NCBI GenBank assembly: GCA_025200525.1
Contig: CM045762.1
Span: 87,920,717-87,984,716, forward strand
Direction: 5' to 3'
Source of the DNA: Camellia lanceoleosa
Taxonomy: Eukaryota > Streptophyta > Magnoliopsida > Ericales > Theaceae
DNA length: 64,000 nucleotides
A program made the position numbers and the translations under genes. Every line of letters starts with the position of its first letter. Within the stretch, counting starts at the first letter, position 1. The notes below the pieces were generated by a model, which saw only the letters and a program-made list of their open reading frames with translations, had not been told where the DNA came from and made no database searches. Below are positions 56,126 to 64,000 of this stretch, one piece after another.

Positions 56126-57520
56126 TCATTGAGTGGCTCGCTAGGCCAAAAACCTGAAAAAGCGACCTAGGCAAAAGTTAGAGCATGAAAAATTAGAAAT
56201 AAAAAGAAAATTAGAGCTTGCAAGGTTGAAAATCTGAAAGAGCTGTTTTGGTAAAAATTAGAGTGCAAAAGGAGAGAGTTAATACCCAAGTGAACCTTAA
56301 CCGAACTACGTAAGGCTTGATTCCCATCTTTGGGATATGTAAGTAACTTCTTCCTGGAGTTCGGCCCTAACCATTTTTAACTCAACTATCCTATCTATTG
56401 TTTGATCGGTCCATATCACCATTTGTTGGCTTGGTTGTTTTACCTCTATTTGGAAGAAGATCTAGTTACAAAATGAAGCAAGGGGCAGAACAATAGAAAG
56501 GGAAAATGCAGTTATGGGCAGTTATGATCTTCGTGATTTGGGGCTGTACATCTTAAGGATTGATTCCATGTGCATCTGGTATTAACTTTTTGTGAAAATA
56601 TGTTTTGGAAAGTTTTAATGAAGCTGACGTTCTTAAAATTTTACTTTTTACAACACAGACTATTCTTTGGACCAAGAAAGAAAATTTTCAGTAATCACAA
56701 CTTTAATTACATGATTTCAACACAAGTACACCCTCAAACTCTCAAGTTAAATCAAAGTTGCTTTTACATCATAAAAATTGAAAAGAAAAGTCAAAGAAAT
56801 AAACTAGGAGCACAGACAAGTCAGGTAGTGGTCCTCTGCCTCCTGTTCGCACTTGCAGAAGTCTTTGCCATCAAGGATGGTTCGACCTATGTCTCATCCT
56901 CAAGCTAGGCCAAACACTTGCCTGAAAGGGCATAACTGCAGCTAGTAGCAAGGCCCAAAACCTCCCTCATCCTCTATGCAGCGAGGTATCAAGCCAAGTG
57001 TGAAACACGAACTGGAAATGGAGTAGGGTATTCCACCCCCTCATCTGGACAAGTCTGATCACACCCAAATTAGCATCTGAGCCATAATGGGAAGTAGAAA
57101 ATACAGTGTGTGAGGTCGATCAACTATACACCTGGCTGGCGCGACATGCTATAGCTCATCTCGGACAAGTTAAGCTTGGTGTATTGCCAAGTGTTGTCAG
57201 TCGCGGATCTGCTACACATCCAGTCGCACCATAATCCCTTTGTGGGAAAGCTTACAAGCTATAGGCGAAAGAAGTAGGATTTGGCCGAATACTCAGGGCA
57301 AGGGTCCACCACTTTCAGCTTATCCATCAACCATACTTAGGGAGGGATAAAAAATAAGAGATATTAAAGAATAGAGAGATGTGCGTTGAGGGAAAAGTAA
57401 GGAAAGGGCTCTGAGAGAAATAAAGATTGAGTGCCAAAGTGATGTTACAAATCATAAATGAGAAAAGGTGGGAAATAATACCTGGAAAAACAATGGACTC
57501 CCCGTAAATAGAGAAGTCTC
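56126..57520 (+). other. 3' region of A before the antisense genes
   Basis: No gene on the plus strand. It follows B's 39,911-41,385 closely: GCTCGCTAGGCCAAAAACC, CAAAAGTTAGAGC modules, the CTACGT hairpin, CTCATCTGGACAAGTCTGAT and CCAGTCGCACCATAATCCC. A minus-strand frame at its end (57,524-57,327) parallels a minus-strand frame of B (41,541-41,134), but I see no domain. Confidence 0.6.
56306..56343 (+). other. CTACGT...ATGTAA hairpin, A copy 1
   Basis: CTACGTAAGGCTTGATTCCC and GGGATATGTAAG, the same place relative to pol as 40,222 in B; the outer stem has one changed pair. Confidence 0.65.
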
Positions 57521-58057
57521 TCACTGATGGAAAGCATCCAAACGCATTATGGTTTCGGCTAATGCTAAGCCTATACAGCTTTGGCCCTCTTTAAGACGTT
57601 GAGCCATTTCGATCAATCGGATGTTGACTCCATTGCCACTGGGGGCAAGAAGATAATGGATGAGCAAGTAGATGCAAAGAGCATGTTGGCGATAACCTCG
57701 CCAAAGAAGATCATGCCTATTGCCAATGTCAGAAAAATGGTGAATCAGGCCAAGAGTGTTCAACTCCCCATCATGGGCCAAAGACTTAGCCTCGTTGAAA
57801 GAGAGGCCACATATTCGTTTAAGAGCTTGAGCATAGCCAAAGAGGGGTTGCGACATAAATTCTTCATTATACTGAGACTCCATTAACGCTTGAAGCTTTT
57901 CAAGAGTGCGACACATCTCTTGCGAGTCGAAGCAAAAAACATGAGTAACCGGGTCCCAACAGCGGGCAGCAGCATGGAGGAATGGAAAACAAAGTGAAGT
58001 ATGGCTCAAGGAAAAAAGAGCATTTATGTTGAAACAGCTGAAATTTACCTTTTTCAT
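57521..58057 (-). pseudogene. antisense gene 2: DUF7745/plant-mobile-domain-like, truncated
   Basis: A 178-codon open frame. After a hydrophobic start it reads CWDPVTHVFCFDSQEMCRTL, LQALMESQYNEEF, ALKRICGLSFNEAKSLAHDG, LLWRGYRQHALCIYLLIHYL and IGLALAETIMRLDAFH. The W-DP...F-F...M/L-x-T-x-E pattern is that of DUF7745-type plant proteins related to transposon-borne mobile domains, usually far longer; here a stop ends it. It has its own TATA box (58,151-58,160, minus) and GGCC cluster (58,200-58,280). The whole piece, about 57,540-58,310, is absent from B, where the flanks join directly near 41,395. Function unknown. Confidence 0.6.
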
Positions 58058-58150
58058 GCCATCTAATCCTTGAGCCTCTCAACAAGGAAAATCTCAGTTT
58101 TTAGAGAAAACTGCAAAAAGATGATATATCGTAGAAGCAGCAAGAGAATA

Positions 58151-58160
58151 CCTTTATAGA
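58151..58160 (-). promoter_or_regulatory. TATA box of antisense gene 2
   Basis: TCTATAAAGG on the minus strand, about 95 bases before the ATG at 58,057, with the GGCCGGCTGGCC cluster 58,200-58,280 just upstream. Confidence 0.5.
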
Positions 58161-58199
58161 AGATAAGGGTGTGTGAGTGTTTGAAAGTTGTTGCTAGCT

Positions 58200-58280
58200 G
58201 TCCAGCCACAGGTCTTAGTCGACCGGCCACTTCACCAGCCGACCGTACATTCAATTGGCCAGCCGGCCAAGTATGCCGAC
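58200..58280. promoter_or_regulatory. GGCC/GACCGG cluster upstream of antisense gene 2
   Basis: TCGACCGGCCACTTC, CAGCCGACCG, TTGGCCAGCCGGCC and ATGCCGAC within 80 bases, the same kind of cluster as upstream of the LTR TATA boxes. Confidence 0.55.
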
Positions 58281-58649
58281 TAAACAACTTGATAGCAGTA
58301 TTATCTCTGCCCTCTTCGTTTTTGAGTCTTGTTTTGAGTTTTTTGTTTCTGGCGAGTGTAAATAGGTTTGTTTAGGTTGTTTTTACTTTGTTTTTTCTTT
58401 GTTTAATTTTTTTTTTTTTTTGTATTTTGGTAGGTTGTAGGCTCAATATCTGATTAAGAACTCGTTCAAATATGATTATTCTCAGTTTCAAATTCAGATA
58501 TAATTATTTTTTATGCAAGTGTTGTGCCATTCTCGAGATGTTACGTGAAGAAAAAATTTCTTCTTTCATAAATTGCAGGGTTTGACCCCGATCATATTTT
58601 TTACAAAAGAGAAAATGCAAGTTTTCAAAATCAAAAAGTAAAGAACCTA

Positions 58650-61314
58650 TCTGAAGCTATATAATTTCTTTACTACAAAACAAAAGAATAGGAAAAAAGA
58701 GGAGTCCATAAGCAATGTCCGCCAAGTCAAGTGTGTCGGGAAGCCCTCTTTGTCCTCTTACGAAGATGAGACTAAGGATCATTGTTGCCATCAACATCGC
58801 TATCACTAGAAGAATGTGACTTCGACCCCGATCATTATCCACATCCTCTGACTCGGAGTGCTCACTCATAATCTCCTCGATGTCTCTAGTCTCAGTATAC
58901 ATGCTAGTCAAGGTCCTCTCAACGAACGAAGAAGTCCCCTACACTCGGGACTCGCTGTCTCCACTCTAACTCTGGCTCCAGCTCTGGGCACCTATGCCCC
59001 TACCCTACCTCTGCTTTCATCCCTACCGCATACAGGGGCCTATCTGTCTCCCCTCCCTGTAGCTGGATGGGGTGCCACGGGTGCCACTTGTGCAAACATA
59101 GGTTAAAATGAGTTTGCAAGAAATAGAGCATTAGTACAGTTTGGTGTAGAAATAGTATTAATACAGAAAAAGGAAATTAGTGCGTGTCAAATGAGAAAAA
59201 TGAGGTACCTGATGACCGTGGTAGGTAAGCAGGGCCTCTCTCCTCCGTACTATGTGGACCAGGGAGTTGATCAATTGAAGAAAGCCGTCCACATAATCCA
59301 CCAGCACCTATAAGTGAGTTTGAACATTAGTATACAAAAAAGGAAATATGAAATAGAAACTGCAAAACAAAGTGCATACATGCTGTACGTCGGGGTCCCT
59401 GACGTACTCGCACTCGTCTGGGTGCTCAACTGGAATCTGATGGGCTGCCCTGTTTGGCCGCCATTATGTGATTGTAGTTGGGATCACGAGGAGACTGGCG
59501 ACATGAATGCCAGGGGCAACCCTTCCAACATCAGGCTCAACCGCACGAGCGACACCTTTGGTAGTGGGTACATTTGTAGCTCCACCTACACAAGCTCTGG
59601 TCAAAGGCAGCATAAGATGGGTCTGGATAAAGGCAGTGTAGTCCCTAACTCCACAGAATAGATTGGCATCCTGCCTCGCTATGAACTGATGATAGCCTCA
59701 ACAAGAAGACTATTGGTAGTCCTTATAGATAGTGGATGGGGAGCAGGAGCAATGGGGTTAGGTAGACCCAGGGTCTGGTGTACAAAGTGCTCTCTTAGGT
59801 ACCTAGTCCTGCAATAGGATTCGTAATTGGAAGGTATCCCAGGACCCAACGTACTCATCCCTCATCCTCACAAGCATGACCACCTACGGCTGCCACATAA
59901 CCTACAAATAGAGGATACATAGTTGAAGTCAGTTGTCAAAGTATGGAATGAAATCAGTAGAGATAGAATGGAATGGGTATGAGTTTCAAATTACCTCACA
60001 TGCCATCGCTGCATCGAAGAAGCGGCGATAGTACGCAAAGGTGGTTACAATGTGACGCTGAGAGTAGCATATGCCATCATATAACCTCGAGTGAGGCACA
60101 ACTGTTGCCACATTATCTCTCGAAACTGGGGCAAGAGCAGGAAAGTAAGCATATACCTAGAGCTGCAAGAAGAGAACAGTTTGTGAGTCAACAGGTTGTA
60201 AATAGAAATAAAGGTAGAAAATGCAAAGTAGAAAGCATGGTTTATGACAAAATTTGAAATAGAAGCGCAGGACATACCTTCTAGGCTCCCCAGTAACCAC
60301 TAATCGTGTTCCCCTTCTTGCGGGAACCAAAGCTCATGTAGGCATACAGGGTGGTGAGGCCAACACCACTCCAGTCATAGTAGCACACTTGGGGCAACAC
60401 AACAAAAGCGCTGTGCTGATACAAGCCCACGATGTTTCACCAGTTCACGAACAAGGTGGTCCCGACAAGATAGATCAAGAATCTGTGGGTGTACTGCTTC
60501 ATCTGCTCGTTTGTCTCTGGCCGGCTCCCATGAAAGTGGTCGTAAAACCAGCTATAGCGTACCATAGTCGACCTGTCTAAAGGGGGCGTGCTCCAAGCAG
60601 ATAGACCAGGTGGCCTACCACTGGCCCATGTCTAGATCAAAGTGGATCAAATAACCCCCTACTCGTAGCCCTGTGATCATGGAGAAGTCGTAGGGCGTCA
60701 TCGTCATCTCCCCGGTAGTAGAGAAATGGAAAGAGTTGGTGGTCTCCCACCACCTCTCCACCAGTGCGCCGAGCAATGGCTGACTCACATACCTCATCCA
60801 CCATCTCTTGGATTCAACTAGGGAGCTCCTAGTACCAGTCCCTCACTATCACCTCGCCGTAACCTTTCCAGGTATATGTGTCACTCTGTGTTGAAAGAAG
60901 AATTTGTTGAGTGCATGACCAGATGAAAGGTTGAAATAAATGTCAAAGCAAGCAAAGTGCATGAAAATGGATGAAAGTTCTTACATCAGAAGCATCATAG
61001 GAGAAGTGCGAGGTGCACTCTCGCAAGAGGAAGTCCTCAGGCATGCCCCGAGTAAAATCCTCAAACTACAACGTCCTACCAGGGGCCATCGCATATGTAC
61101 GTAGGTGGTAAGTGCCTGGGTCGAATGGCCTCACCCTTAATGGTGGTAACTCGGGCTAAGGCTTTGGAGGGTAAATCTCTTCTGTGGCGTTGTCAGCGAC
61201 TATGTCCTCTATCGCCCCGTTGGCCTCCTCTATCATCTGATCCTCTATACCTGTGTCAGGTGGAGAAATAGGTACCTCGGGAGGGGAATCATCACCTGGA
61301 ATATCATCAGCCAT
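58650..61314 (-). pseudogene. antisense gene 1: plant-mobile-domain gene with introns, decayed
   Basis: Minus-strand gene between integrase and 3' LTR. Exons by reading GT-AG borders: 61,314-60,985 (MADDIPGDDSPPEVP start), 60,885-60,278, 60,162-59,995, 59,911-59,380 and 59,307-59,209, the last with VLVDYVDGFLQLINSLVHIV. Exon 2 has FHFSTTGEMTMTPYDFSMIT and GLRVGG, KQYTHRFLIYLVGTTLFVN, DWSGVGLTTLYAYMSFGSRK and SGYWGA; exon 3 has YAYFPALAPVSRDNVAT. These are the hallmarks of the plant mobile domain (PF10536). Stops and a frameshift in exons 1, 2 and 4 make it a pseudogene; the part below 59,209 is uncertain. Introns could survive because they are antisense to the element's RNA. Such genes are known in Tat elements; their role is unknown. 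B lacks this whole block. Confidence 0.8.
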
Positions 61315-61551
61315 GGAGAATATGGTGGGTGGTGAGAGAAAAATAGCAAAAAAGAGGAAAATAGGCACACAAAAAAAAAAAAAAAACCCAAAACCAAGCC
61401 CTAGAAGAGAGAAAGTGAGGGAAAAAGTGAAAATGCGAGAGTGAGTACACCAAAACCAAGGAAAACCCGTGAAAAACAAGCAAAAAACAATTAGAAAGCC
61501 CAAAACTCAACCAAATCAAAATCCAATCGGTTCAAAATGTAGAGGGCCAAA

Positions 61552-61570
61552 AGGGTCTTATAAATAAAGT
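61552..61570 (-). promoter_or_regulatory. TATA box of antisense gene 1
   Basis: TTTATTTATAAGACCC on the minus strand, about 240 bases before the ATG at 61,314. CTCCCTCTCTCTAG lies just upstream, and a GGCCGGCC cluster at 61,721-61,773. Confidence 0.5.
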
Positions 61571-61720
61571 TTGCGTGGGTTGTTGGGTAAAGCGAGTAAA
61601 GTAAAAATCTAGAGAGAGGGAGAAGTTTTCGGTTGGTTTATGTGAGAAACAAAGGGCCAAAAATGTGTTTTTAATGAGTCACAGGTGTGAAAACCCCTAA
61701 CTTCCCCCGACGTCAATTTA

Positions 61721-61773
61721 ATGGCCGGCCGACCAATATATTGTACAAACAACCCATCTTTTGGCCGGCTGAT
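61721..61773. promoter_or_regulatory. GGCCGGCC cluster upstream of antisense gene 1
   Basis: ATGGCCGGCCGACC and TTTTGGCCGGCTGATT about 40 bases apart. Confidence 0.5.
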
Positions 61774-62375
61774 TGTTCTGAAGTGTTCCAAAGTGTTTTG
61801 CTGGACTTTTGCGTAGTTTTGGGGCATGGTTGTTCTGGTGTTCATCTTGAAAAGTGGAAAATTAAAGTATTTGAGTTTGCTTCAGTTAAAAAAAGAATTC
61901 TAAAATTCTATTTTAGATGCACCGTTCTGTGTCCCGGCATTTCTCTGAAGTGTGAATGTGCCTTGACCTCGAGCTCAAGTAGGTTTTATCCTCTTTTCAG
62001 CATGTGAGATCCTTTGGCTGTGAATTGAAGGTAGGAGTTTAAAAAAAAAAAAAAGAAAAAAAAAAGGAAAAAAAAAAAGAGGAAGATCCCCGGAAAAACA
62101 AAGTTGTCCATCATCATTTCCCCATGTGAGGTCTTTTTTTAATCCATCCCTTTTTGTTTATCTTTTCTATTATGTTGCATGTTATGTTGCATGGAACATG
62201 CATTGCATTGTATATCGCGTCAATTACAACAATTATCTTGCATCCATGTGCATCGTGTCTATTCATCATATTGTGTCTACCCTTATCACCCGATGTTTTG
62301 ATTTGGCTTGTTGCATGCATTAAGCTTATTCATCACTTCTATGTGAGGCATAGGTCAGCTTTTATTTCTCTTTCA

Positions 62376-62945
62376 CCCTTTTTACGCGAAGCATAGTTCG
62401 ATTTGCATCTTCCATCCTTTCTGCGCGAAGCGTAGTTTGGCATAGAGCTTTTACCCTTTTTACATGAAGTGTAGTTTGGCTTGTACCCCTTTTACCCTTT
62501 CTGTGCGAAGCGCAGTTTTGCTTGCACCCTCCATCCTTTTTGTGCGAAGTGTAGTTTGGCATGGAGCTTTTACCCTTTCTACGCAAAATGCAGTTTGGCT
62601 TGCACCCTCCACCCTTTCTGCGTGAAGTGTAGTTTGGCATGGAGCTTTTACCCTTTTTGCACGAAGCACAATGTGGCTTGCAGCCTTTACCCTTTCTACG
62701 TGAAGTGTAGTTTGGCATGAAGCTTTTACCCTTTCTGTGCAAAGTGCAGTTTGGCTTGTAGGCTCTACCCTTTCTGCGTGAAGCGTAGTTTGGCATGGAG
62801 CGTTTACCCTTTTTGTGCAAAGCGTAGTTTCGCTTTCGCCCTCCACCCTTTCTACGAGAAGTGTAGTTTGGCATGGAGCTTCTACCCTTTCCATGTGAAG
62901 CGTGGTTTGGCTTGCATCTGTTCACCCTTTCTACGTGAGACGTAG
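62376..62945 (+). repeat. 15 x 39-bp hairpin array in A (78-bp higher-order unit)
   Basis: Units read CCCTTTCTGCGCGAAGCGTA then GTTTGGC plus a variable tail. The G of the GAA loop, or its equivalent base, stands at 62,388, 427, 466, 507, 546, 585, 624, 663, 702, 741, 780, 819, 858, 897 and 937: steps of 39 except one 41 and one 40. From unit 4 on, tails alternate between GGCATGGAGCTTTTA and GGCTTGCACCCTCCA, making a 78-bp dimer. Each unit holds a six-base stem around GAA or a variant: CTGTGC/GCGCAG, CTACGT/GTGTAG, CCATGT/GCGTGG, CTACGT/ACGTAG. The Cys/Lys/Arg-rich frames on both strands (for example 62,925-62,362 minus) exist because 39 is a multiple of three. Confidence 0.93.
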
Positions 62946-63541
62946 TTTGCTAACCTTCCCTCTCTCTCTGTATAAGATACGGTTAGATATGTCTGTTGGT
63001 TATGCCACCTTTGTACTCATTTCACGTGAAACGCATTAGGATGTTGTTTTACCTGGCTAACTTTCCCTCTCTCCATTTGAAATATGGTTAGATATGCCTG
63101 TTGGTTACACCACCTTTGTACTTTTTTTGTGTGAAACATGTTAGGATGTTGATTTACTTGGTTACAACCTTCCCCCTCTCTATATGAGATACGATTAGAT
63201 ACACTTGTTGGTTGCACCACCCTTCTCTCTTTTTACGTGAAATGCATTAGCATTTTGATTTGAAATCAGTTCGAACCTTCCCTCTCTCCGTATGAGTTAT
63301 GGTTAGATACGCTTGTTGGTTACACCATCTTTCCTCCTTTCGCGTGAAATGTGTTTGGAATCAACGTTTGCTTACTGCTTTTTGTGTGAGGCACGGTTGG
63401 ACATGTTTGGATTTAGGCGTGAGGCTTGTTTTTGTCATCTATTTATTACTCATTGCATTGTCTTGCATGATCATGGATTTTAAAAATAATCGGCTTCACG
63501 AAGCATGCAAGTCGAATTTCCAAGTGTATTTTGCGCTTGAA
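62946..63541 (+). repeat. longer-period units after the 39-bp array
   Basis: About 80-90-bp units: CCTTCCCTCTCTCNNTATNAGA, TAYGGTTAGATAYGCYTGTT and GGTTACACCACCTTT, then TTTTTCACGTGAAAYGCATT and GGATGTTG, four times between 62,955 and 63,350. ACGTGAAACGCAT and CGCGTGAAATGTG keep the stem-GAA-stem layout. No gene. Confidence 0.75.
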
Positions 63542-63577
63542 CTACACTGGTTTGATTCCTTGCAACAGGATACGTAG
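63542..63577 (+). other. CTAC...GTAG hairpin, A copy 2
   Basis: CTACACTGGTTTGATTCCTT and AGGATACGTAG, with TCCT/AGGA as inner stem; about 125 bases before the polypurine tract, the same place as 44,367 in B. Confidence 0.65.
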
Positions 63578-63703
63578 CCAACTCTCAGGTTCAACCAATT
63601 GCATTTACATTTTGTTTGTTTGCCTAAGTCTTACGGCCTTGTAAAATGGGTCATCTTCGGGCTTTGACATTCACTCAAGTTATGAAATGACTTCGAGCTC
63701 TAT

Positions 63704-63717
63704 CAAAAAGGGGTAAC
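63704..63717 (+). other. polypurine tract of A
   Basis: CAAAAAGGGGTAAC, preceded by GGGCTTTGACATTCACTCA as in B (44,478-44,516), and followed by TGTA, the first bases of the 3' LTR. Confidence 0.8.
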
Positions 63718-64000
63718 TGTACATTAGGGATGGCAATGGATAACCTACCTTGTAGGTATCCATGGAGATCCAACCCAAATACATGGGTTTTTCTCTTTTT
63801 TTTTTGGTCCATCGGGTAGGGTTAGTGATGTTCTTTAAATTTCCACTGGGGATGAGTCGGGGATGGGTACCCACTAATTTCCCCATATGTTTCTGTAGAC
63901 ACCACATTTTTGACCGTCCTCAAAACTTGGACGTCATCTTTTGAACACCCGATGATTTCGCATGCTAGTGTTCATTTTGAGTCTCTGAAGGTCTTGGCTG
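63718..64000 (+). mobile_element. start of the 3' LTR of A, interrupted; continues past the window
   Basis: TGTA (63,718-63,721), then the 171-bp insertion, then TGTAGACACCACATTTTTGA from 63,894. It shares the CACCACATTTT variant and TTGAACACCCGATGAT with A's 5' LTR (TTGAACACTCGATGAT at 25,206). Confidence 0.75.
63722..63892 (+). mobile_element. dispersed 171-bp repeat, copy 3, TSD CTGTA
   Basis: Runs from CATTAGGGATGGCAATGG to CTAATTTCCCCATATGTTT and is flanked by CTGTA at 63,717-63,721 and CTGTA at 63,893-63,897. This copy has clean borders, unlike those at 5712 and 7045. It has no clear terminal inverted repeats. The 5-bp duplication and lack of inverted ends leave its class open (SINE-like or a small non-autonomous retroelement). 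Confidence 0.8.

Larger units (their letters stand above)
25158..64000 (+). mobile_element. Tat/Ogre-type Ty3/gypsy element 'A', nested and broken; runs off the window
   Basis: In order: truncated 5' LTR (25,158), gag (27,883), protease (30,397), [element B inserted 31,039-47,979], GLGYEP segment (47,980), RT (48,940), RNase H (49,904), [reversed solo LTR 50,258-54,267], RNase H end, second RNase H (54,443), integrase (55,039), a 7.6 kb 3' region with two antisense genes and hairpin arrays, polypurine tract (63,704) and 3' LTR (63,718), itself holding a 171-bp insertion. The domain order continues across each gap, which is why I treat the parts as one element. The order PR-RT-RH-aRH-INT and the antisense plant-mobile-domain gene place it in the Tat lineage. 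Stops in every domain show it is old and inactive. Confidence 0.8.

Noticed and set aside
56570..56908. 112-codon plus-strand frame after integrase
   Set aside because: No domain, the matching region of B is not open, and it includes the conserved non-coding 3' region.
62362..62925. 187-codon Cys/Lys/Arg-rich repetitive frame (minus) and Cys-rich frames on the plus strand
   Set aside because: The 39-bp period is a multiple of three, which keeps several frames open at once on both strands. The conserved feature is the hairpin stem, not any one frame.
62376..62945. CRISPR-like array (regular short repeats)
   Set aside because: There are no unique spacers; the whole 39-bp unit is repeated, and the window is plant nuclear DNA.

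Overview
This window is repeat-dense nuclear DNA of a flowering plant, probably a eudicot; I cannot name the species. The evidence is the repertoire: a complete CACTA element, Tourist-like elements with TAA target duplications, a hAT transposase relic with TTF-type zinc finger and DUF4371 segments, Ty1/copia gag relics, and long-LTR Ty3/gypsy elements of the Tat/Ogre type (tRNA-Arg-like primer site, second RNase H, antisense plant-mobile-domain gene). I found no intact host gene; the gene-like sequence I recognise is transposon-derived or carried by transposons.

Layout. Positions 1-15,900 hold DNA elements and simple repeats: a CACTA element (409-1599), a Tourist-like element with a 0.7 kb G-rich minisatellite core (1926-2955), MITEs, two foldbacks (3930-4440 and the 2.8 kb 4441-7205), AT-rich tandem repeats, a GATGTGGGAT-bearing tandem array (10,031-10,785), a second Tourist-like element with a nested foldback (11,772-12,553) and a hAT pseudogene (13,087-15,378, minus). 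Positions 15,988-21,359 are a diverged LTR ('C') split by an unrelated solo LTR ('X', 16,163-18,378, TSD AGAAC). Two copia gag relics follow (22,050-23,969), then a reversed X fragment.

From 25,158 to the window end I read one large Tat-type element, 'A', taken apart by later insertions. A has a truncated 5' LTR, gag and protease (27.9-31.0 kb); element 'B' (31,039-47,979) then sits in it; A resumes with a GLGYEP segment, RT and RNase H (47,980-50,257); a reversed solo LTR (50,258-54,267, TSD GTAGG) splits the RNase H reading frame; A continues with RNase H end, second RNase H, integrase, a long 3' region, polypurine tract and 3' LTR (63,718 on), itself hit by a 171-bp repeat with TSD CTGTA. 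B has 4.8 kb and 3.4 kb (truncated) LTRs, an open gag (36,628-37,746), but lacks protease and most of RT to integrase, so it is non-autonomous.

Most interesting are the 3' regions of A and B. Both carry long tandem arrays of mini-hairpins built from different sequences (39-bp units in A; about 14-nt hairpins in B), whose stems vary but stay pairable, often through G.T pairs that pair only in sense-strand RNA. Both also carry two copies of a CTACGT...GGATACGTAG hairpin, one after pol and one before the polypurine tract. A additionally carries two antisense genes with their own TATA boxes, one a plant-mobile-domain gene with four GT-AG introns; both are missing from B. LTR promoters and the antisense-gene promoters share an arrangement of GGCCGG-rich palindromic clusters shortly upstream of the TATA box.
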